Shown here: piece after piece, positions 60,832 through 64,000 of the stretch | Numbering within the stretch: position 1 is the first letter of the stretch | Layout: every line of letters starts with the position of its first letter | Origin: Aquiflexum gelatinilyticum | Lineage (GTDB): Bacteria > Bacteroidota > Bacteroidia > Cytophagales > Cyclobacteriaceae | Reading direction: 5' to 3' | Assembly: GCF_024741135.1 (NCBI RefSeq) | Contig: NZ_JANSUY010000013.1 | Location: 124,001-188,000 of the forward strand | Length of the DNA stretch: 64,000 bases | The notes under the pieces: model-generated | What the model saw: the letters and a program-made list of their open reading frames with translations, nothing else | Told to the model about the DNA's origin: nothing | Databases searched by the model: none | Made by a program: the position numbers and the translations under genes

Positions 60832-61678
60832 ATTTCTTTCCTTCAGGATAAAAATGATGGACATCTCTTTGGGGAAAAGGGATACTTATCTCATTAAACT
60901 CCAATGCCTCTTTGATTGCTTCCATGTTTTCCCAAAAAACCGGCCAAAGGTTTTCAGTATCTGTCCAACATCTGATGGTAAGGTCAAGAGAATTGTCCCC
61001 GAAATTACCAAAGTATACCACCGATTCTGGTTCTTTGTGTATCCTTTCGTCTTTGTTCAATACTTCAAGAATAATTTTTCTCGCTTTTTTGATGTCCGTC
61101 CCATAGGCAATTCCCACTTTCATATCTACCCTTCGGGTGGATTTTTGGGAGTAATTTATGATCAGGTTATTCGCCAAAATCCCATTTGGAACTGTCACCA
61201 ATTTATTGTCAAAATTTTTGATTTTGGTGTAAAGGATGTCAATACTCTCCACTTCCCCGGTAGTCCCCTGTGCTTCCACGGTGTCTCCAACTTTAAATGG
61301 CTTAAACATTAGGATCAAAACCCCACCTGCAAAATTGGCCAAGGAACCCTGTAATGCCAAACCTACTGCCAAACCTGCCGCACCCAGTATCGCAACAAAA
61401 GAAGTCATCTCCACTCCCATAGTGGTCGCAATGCTGATCAGTAACAAAACCCAAAGAATGGCTTTTGCAAAACTTTTCAGAAAAGTAGCAAGTGAAGGAT
61501 CCACCTCTGACTTTTCAAATGCTTTACTCATTATTTTCTGAACCAAATTGATCAGATACTTACCTACTAGGTAAATGATAAGACCGAGAATCAGTTTCGG
61601 TCCAACAGAAAAAGCAAGGTCAACTGCCTGCTGTTTGATAAGGTCCAAAGTTTTTAAGTCAATTCCGTACTCTTCCAT
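60830..61678 (-). CDS. Small-conductance mechanosensitive channel (MscS family)
   Basis: The 282-residue protein has three membrane helices (residues about 24-44, 67-87, 93-127). The third is the glycine/alanine-rich pore helix (ILGAAGLAVGLALQGSLANFAGG, shortened here to GLAVGLALQGSLANFAGG at about 99-116), followed by the beta domain (FKVGDTVEAQGTTGEVESID, about 126-145) and the C-terminal mixed domain. MscS channels open under membrane tension to release solutes after osmotic downshock. The gene is monocistronic. A TAAATTTG -7-like element lies at 61716-61723 on the minus strand, inside the upstream gene's end. Confidence 0.95.
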   Translation of the reverse strand: MEEYGIDLKTLDLIKQQAVDLAFSVGPKLILGLIIYLVGKYLINLVQKIMSKAFEKSEVDPSLATFLKSFAKAILWVLLLISIATTMGVEMTSFVAILGAAGLAVGLALQGSLANFAGGVLILMFKPFKVGDTVEAQGTTGEVESIDILYTKIKNFDNKLVTVPNGILANNLIINYSQKSTRRVDMKVGIAYGTDIKKARKIILEVLNKDERIHKEPESVVYFGNFGDNSLDLTIRCWTDTENLWPVFWENMEAIKEALEFNEISIPFPQRDVHHFYPEGKK

Positions 61679-61720
61679 TCGTATTTAATTAGGGTTTGTA
61701 AAATGAATTTAAGGCCAAAT

Positions 61721-62428
61721 TTAAGTGAATCTGCAAATTACCCTCCATCTGAATGCCCAATTCCATTGGATCTGAAAAGGTCCAACCCCGGCTTTTTGTA
61801 AAATATGCTTGATATCTTTTCTTGAAAAACCCCTTAGAACTGAAAGCGGTCCATCATTTTGGACCATGGGGGATTTGGAAAATAAAGCAGTCAAAAACCG
61901 GATGCTGTAATAAGCCAAAGGATGGCGATGGAGGTCGTTGATGACCAAACCCAAAGATGCGCCCTTATTTAAAACCCTTGTAAGCACAATTAGTTCCTCA
62001 TCGGTAAAATGATGTGTAAAAAGTGTACAGGTAAAAACGTCCACTTGGATGTTTTCAAACTCCCTGTCAAACACATTCTGAGTCAAAAAACTGACATTAG
62101 GATAATTTTTTAAATTCTCTTTTGCCATAGCGACCGTATGGTCATTGGCATCGATTCCTACAAACTGGCAGTCATATCCATTCTTTGAAGCCCAATCTGC
62201 CATAACACGCAGCATGTCGCCGCCGCCACAACCGATATCGGCGATGGTATATTTGCGGTTTTTGTCACGGTCCAAAAGAATCTCCAGTCCTGAAGTAGTC
62301 ACATAGTTGCCGCCCAAAAATCTGTTGATGGTGCGGAGCTCGCGCAAAGTCTGCCTAAGGATTTCTCCTCCGACTTCTAAGTCATCCATGATCTCTTTGT
62401 CATAGCAGCGCTGATCAAATTTTCCCAT
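61721..62428 (-). CDS. SAM-dependent methyltransferase of the type III PKS operon
   Basis: The 235-residue enzyme has TIADIGCGGGDMLRVM (about residues 62-77) with the SAM glycines, the acidic VGIDANDH (about 90-97), and DVFTCTLFTHHFTDEE (about 126-141). It begins MGKFDQRCYDKEIMDDL and contains GLVINDLHRHPLAYY, as in methyltransferases that sit beside type III polyketide synthases. The ATG at 62428 overlaps the PKS stop as TAATG, so translation is coupled. It probably methylates the phenolic or pyrone product of the PKS. The upstream frame to 62518 lies inside the PKS and is not used. Confidence 0.93.
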   Translation of the reverse strand: MGKFDQRCYDKEIMDDLEVGGEILRQTLRELRTINRFLGGNYVTTSGLEILLDRDKNRKYTIADIGCGGGDMLRVMADWASKNGYDCQFVGIDANDHTVAMAKENLKNYPNVSFLTQNVFDREFENIQVDVFTCTLFTHHFTDEELIVLTRVLNKGASLGLVINDLHRHPLAYYSIRFLTALFSKSPMVQNDGPLSVLRGFSRKDIKHILQKAGVGPFQIQWNWAFRWRVICRFT

Positions 62429-63504
62429 TACTTTTCCAATAAAAGGGTCTCCAAGGTAAGCCCCGGTCCAAATCCCATTGCCAAAATATCTCCATTGGAT
62501 TCCGGGTCTAGGAGCCATTTTTTCAAAACAAATAAAATGGTCGCTGAGGACATGTTTCCAAAAGCTTTCAAAATTTCATGGGAGTGTAAATTCTGTTCAG
62601 GTGTGATTTGGAAGGCATTTTCCACTTTTTGTAAAATCTGTTTTCCGCCCGGATGAATTGCAAAATTTTTGATTTTTGACAGTTGAAAGACTTCCTCTAA
62701 GTAGCCAAGGATCTCATTCAAGCCTTTGTACAACAGATCAGGAACATATTTGCTCAGCCTCATTTCGAAACCAAAATCCCCGATAGACCAAGCCATGTCG
62801 CTTTCGCCTTCTTTGAAAACCCGGCTATGGTATTTTTTGATCTTCAATCCGACCGGTTGGCGTCTCACCAATGCCGCCGCAGCGCCATCACCGAAAATGG
62901 CATTTGCCAAAAGATTGTCCTCCGTGTAGTCCTTCTGAAAATGAATGGTACAAAGCTCGATTGCGAGTACAAGCACCTTGGCACCGGGATCGCTGTCACA
63001 GATGCGGTCTGCCAACTTGATTGCATTGAAAGCCGCATAGCAACCCATAAAATGGATGGCATACCGCTCAACGTCATTTCGGAAACCGAGGGCGTGGATG
63101 ATCTCCAGGTCCAGGCCAGGCGCAAACATGCCTGTGCAGGAGACCAAAATCAAATGTGTGATTTCCTTGGCTTGGATATGGGTTTTGGAAAGGCAATCAT
63201 CAACGGCTCTTGTTGCAAGAGTTAAAGCTGATTTTTCAAAAAGTCCCATCCTCATTTTGGTGGAGGGAAAGGGTTCCAATTCCTTGTTTTTCGGAAAAAA
63301 GCTGAATTTTTCGGGATTGACAAAATTGAAGTCTTCAATCACGCTGAATCTATTTTCTATTCCCGTTTGCCGGTATACAAAATTTAATTTCCTTGATTCC
63401 TGAGTATCCAAGCCATGGGCCATTTTCATAAATTCCCCGATCTGAAATTGGGGAACAGGATTTCCAGGATTGGCTGTGCCAATGCTTACGATGTGGTTGT
63501 TCAT
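62428..63504 (-). CDS. Type III polyketide synthase (chalcone/stilbene synthase family)
   Basis: The 358-residue enzyme has the thiolase fold with the catalytic triad Cys155 (HFMGCYAAFN), His284 (FAIHPGGKQIL) and Asn317 (AFGNMSSATI), all intact. LILVSCTGMFAPGLDLEI near residue 118 and FGDGAAAALV near 204 are further signatures. It condenses malonyl-CoA onto an acyl or aryl starter, and in bacteria often makes alkylresorcinols, pyrones or naphthoquinone precursors. ATG 63504 (MNNHIV) is preferred over an open frame to 63558. It forms an operon with the methyltransferase and is divergent from the UbiA gene. Confidence 0.95.
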   Translation of the reverse strand: MNNHIVSIGTANPGNPVPQFQIGEFMKMAHGLDTQESRKLNFVYRQTGIENRFSVIEDFNFVNPEKFSFFPKNKELEPFPSTKMRMGLFEKSALTLATRAVDDCLSKTHIQAKEITHLILVSCTGMFAPGLDLEIIHALGFRNDVERYAIHFMGCYAAFNAIKLADRICDSDPGAKVLVLAIELCTIHFQKDYTEDNLLANAIFGDGAAAALVRRQPVGLKIKKYHSRVFKEGESDMAWSIGDFGFEMRLSKYVPDLLYKGLNEILGYLEEVFQLSKIKNFAIHPGGKQILQKVENAFQITPEQNLHSHEILKAFGNMSSATILFVLKKWLLDPESNGDILAMGFGPGLTLETLLLEK

Positions 63505-63593
63505 TAAATTTAAGTTACACTTATTTTTTCTAACTTGGGATACCTGAAAGATAACCATCCCTTACCCTAAAAGTTAAAAATCTAAATTTATTT

Positions 63594-64000
63594 ATGTTTA
63601 AACTATCAAGTTGGAAACACCTCAGAATTCCATTTTCCTTCTATCTCCTTCCGATATTCATTTTTGCTCTGGCTTTTACCCCCAACCACAATCCCGAAAG
63701 GATGCTGATTGTACTGGTAGCTTTGCACTTGTTTCTTTACCCTTCGAGCAATGGTTACAATTCTTATTTTGACAAGGACGAAAAAAGTATCGGCGGTCTG
63801 CGCAACCCGCCCAAAGTCACCAAAGGGCTTTATTTTCTTTCTTTGGTGTTTTTTTTGGTTTCCCTGGCGCTTGGTTTGATGATCAATTGGCAATTCAGCA
63901 GCATGCTGCTTGTCTATAGCCTTGTGTCCATGGCTTACAGCCATCCCTCCATCAGACTCAAAAAGTATGCCTATGTAAGTTGGGTGGTAGCAGGGTTCTT
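63594..64000 (+). CDS. UbiA-family prenyltransferase, truncated by window end
   Basis: Only the first 135 residues are present. They show membrane helices (FYLLPIFIFALAF, MLIVLVALHLFLY, GLYFLSLVFFLVSLALGL, SSMLLVYSLVSMAYS) and the Asp-rich region SSNGYNSYFDKDEKS (about residues 52-66), which matches the first NxxxDxxxD-like motif of UbiA enzymes. These attach prenyl or related groups to aromatic rings in the membrane. Its start is 90 bp from the divergent type III PKS, suggesting that it prenylates the aromatic polyketide, but the substrate is unproven. The second Asp motif lies outside the window. Confidence 0.85.
   Translation, partial: MFKLSSWKHLRIPFSFYLLPIFIFALAFTPNHNPERMLIVLVALHLFLYPSSNGYNSYFDKDEKSIGGLRNPPKVTKGLYFLSLVFFLVSLALGLMINWQFSSMLLVYSLVSMAYSHPSIRLKKYAYVSWVVAGF

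Noticed and set aside
62429-62518. N-terminal extension of the PKS-operon methyltransferase
   Set aside because: The added residues lie within the type III PKS coding sequence, while ATG 62428 forms a TAATG coupling with the PKS stop.
1-64000. Defence system, prophage or insertion sequence
   Set aside because: No transposase, integrase, restriction, toxin-antitoxin or phage structural gene was seen. The SNF2 helicase and the MutS-like ATPase occur without typical defence partners.

Overview
The window looks like a chromosomal segment of a gliding, aerobic Bacteroidota bacterium, most likely from Cytophagales (Cyclobacteriaceae-like). The evidence is the gliding lipoproteins GldB and GldD, SusC-type carboxypeptidase-regulatory and plug modules, many lipoproteins, AT-rich intergenic DNA, few Shine-Dalgarno sites, and promoter candidates of the Bacteroidetes type (TTG, about 20 nt, TAnnTTTG). 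No tRNA, rRNA, CRISPR array, insertion sequence or prophage was seen.

Layout. 1-6.7 kb: a SNF2 helicase cut by the window edge, a DUF2306-like membrane protein, and an amino acid permease followed by an aldo/keto reductase-RidA fusion. 6.8-15.0 kb: a giant alpha-2-macroglobulin-like protein carrying a carboxypeptidase-regulatory/TonB-plug insert and a CxEQ thioester-like motif, then an exported S10 carboxypeptidase and an O-methyltransferase-like gene. 15.1-26.9 kb: a metabolic stretch with nitroreductase, exported DinB-like protein, gldD, sodium:solute symporter, APH-type kinase, DsbD, M20 dipeptidase, a quinone oxidoreductase-MaoC fusion and an exported GH130 protein. 26.9-50.6 kb: a surface-polysaccharide region. 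It holds a WcaJ-like initiating sugar-phosphate transferase, a long minus-strand run (four glycosyltransferases, two methyltransferases, an acyltransferase, a Wzy-like polymerase, a Wzx flippase, a Wzz-like protein and a Wza-like SLBB exporter), a radical SAM/SPASM protein, a fasciclin lipoprotein, gldB, and a further glycosyltransferase with asparagine synthetase. 50.6-61.7 kb: housekeeping genes (nth, an ECF sigma factor with a small coupled protein, purEK, a membrane MutS-like ATPase, MscS channel) mixed with small conserved proteins. 61.7-64 kb: a type III polyketide synthase-methyltransferase pair divergent from a UbiA prenyltransferase that leaves the window.

How the genes work together. 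The polysaccharide genes form a nearly complete Wzx/Wzy-type pathway: the WcaJ-like enzyme loads the first sugar on undecaprenyl phosphate, glycosyltransferases extend and methyl/acyl transferases decorate the unit, Wzx flips it, Wzy polymerises it, and Wzz/Wza control length and export. The type III PKS, methyltransferase and UbiA resemble a phenolic-lipid or prenylated-polyketide pathway. The envelope theme continues in the macroglobulin-like protein, the S10 peptidase, DsbD and the gliding lipoproteins.

The most unusual signals are the macroglobulin/plug chimera, three two-domain enzyme fusions or membrane chimeras (AKR-RidA, MDR-MaoC, TM-MutS), and period-7/period-8 imperfect tandem arrays, one of which encodes the linker of a fusion protein while others bracket the dipeptidase gene in inverted orientation.
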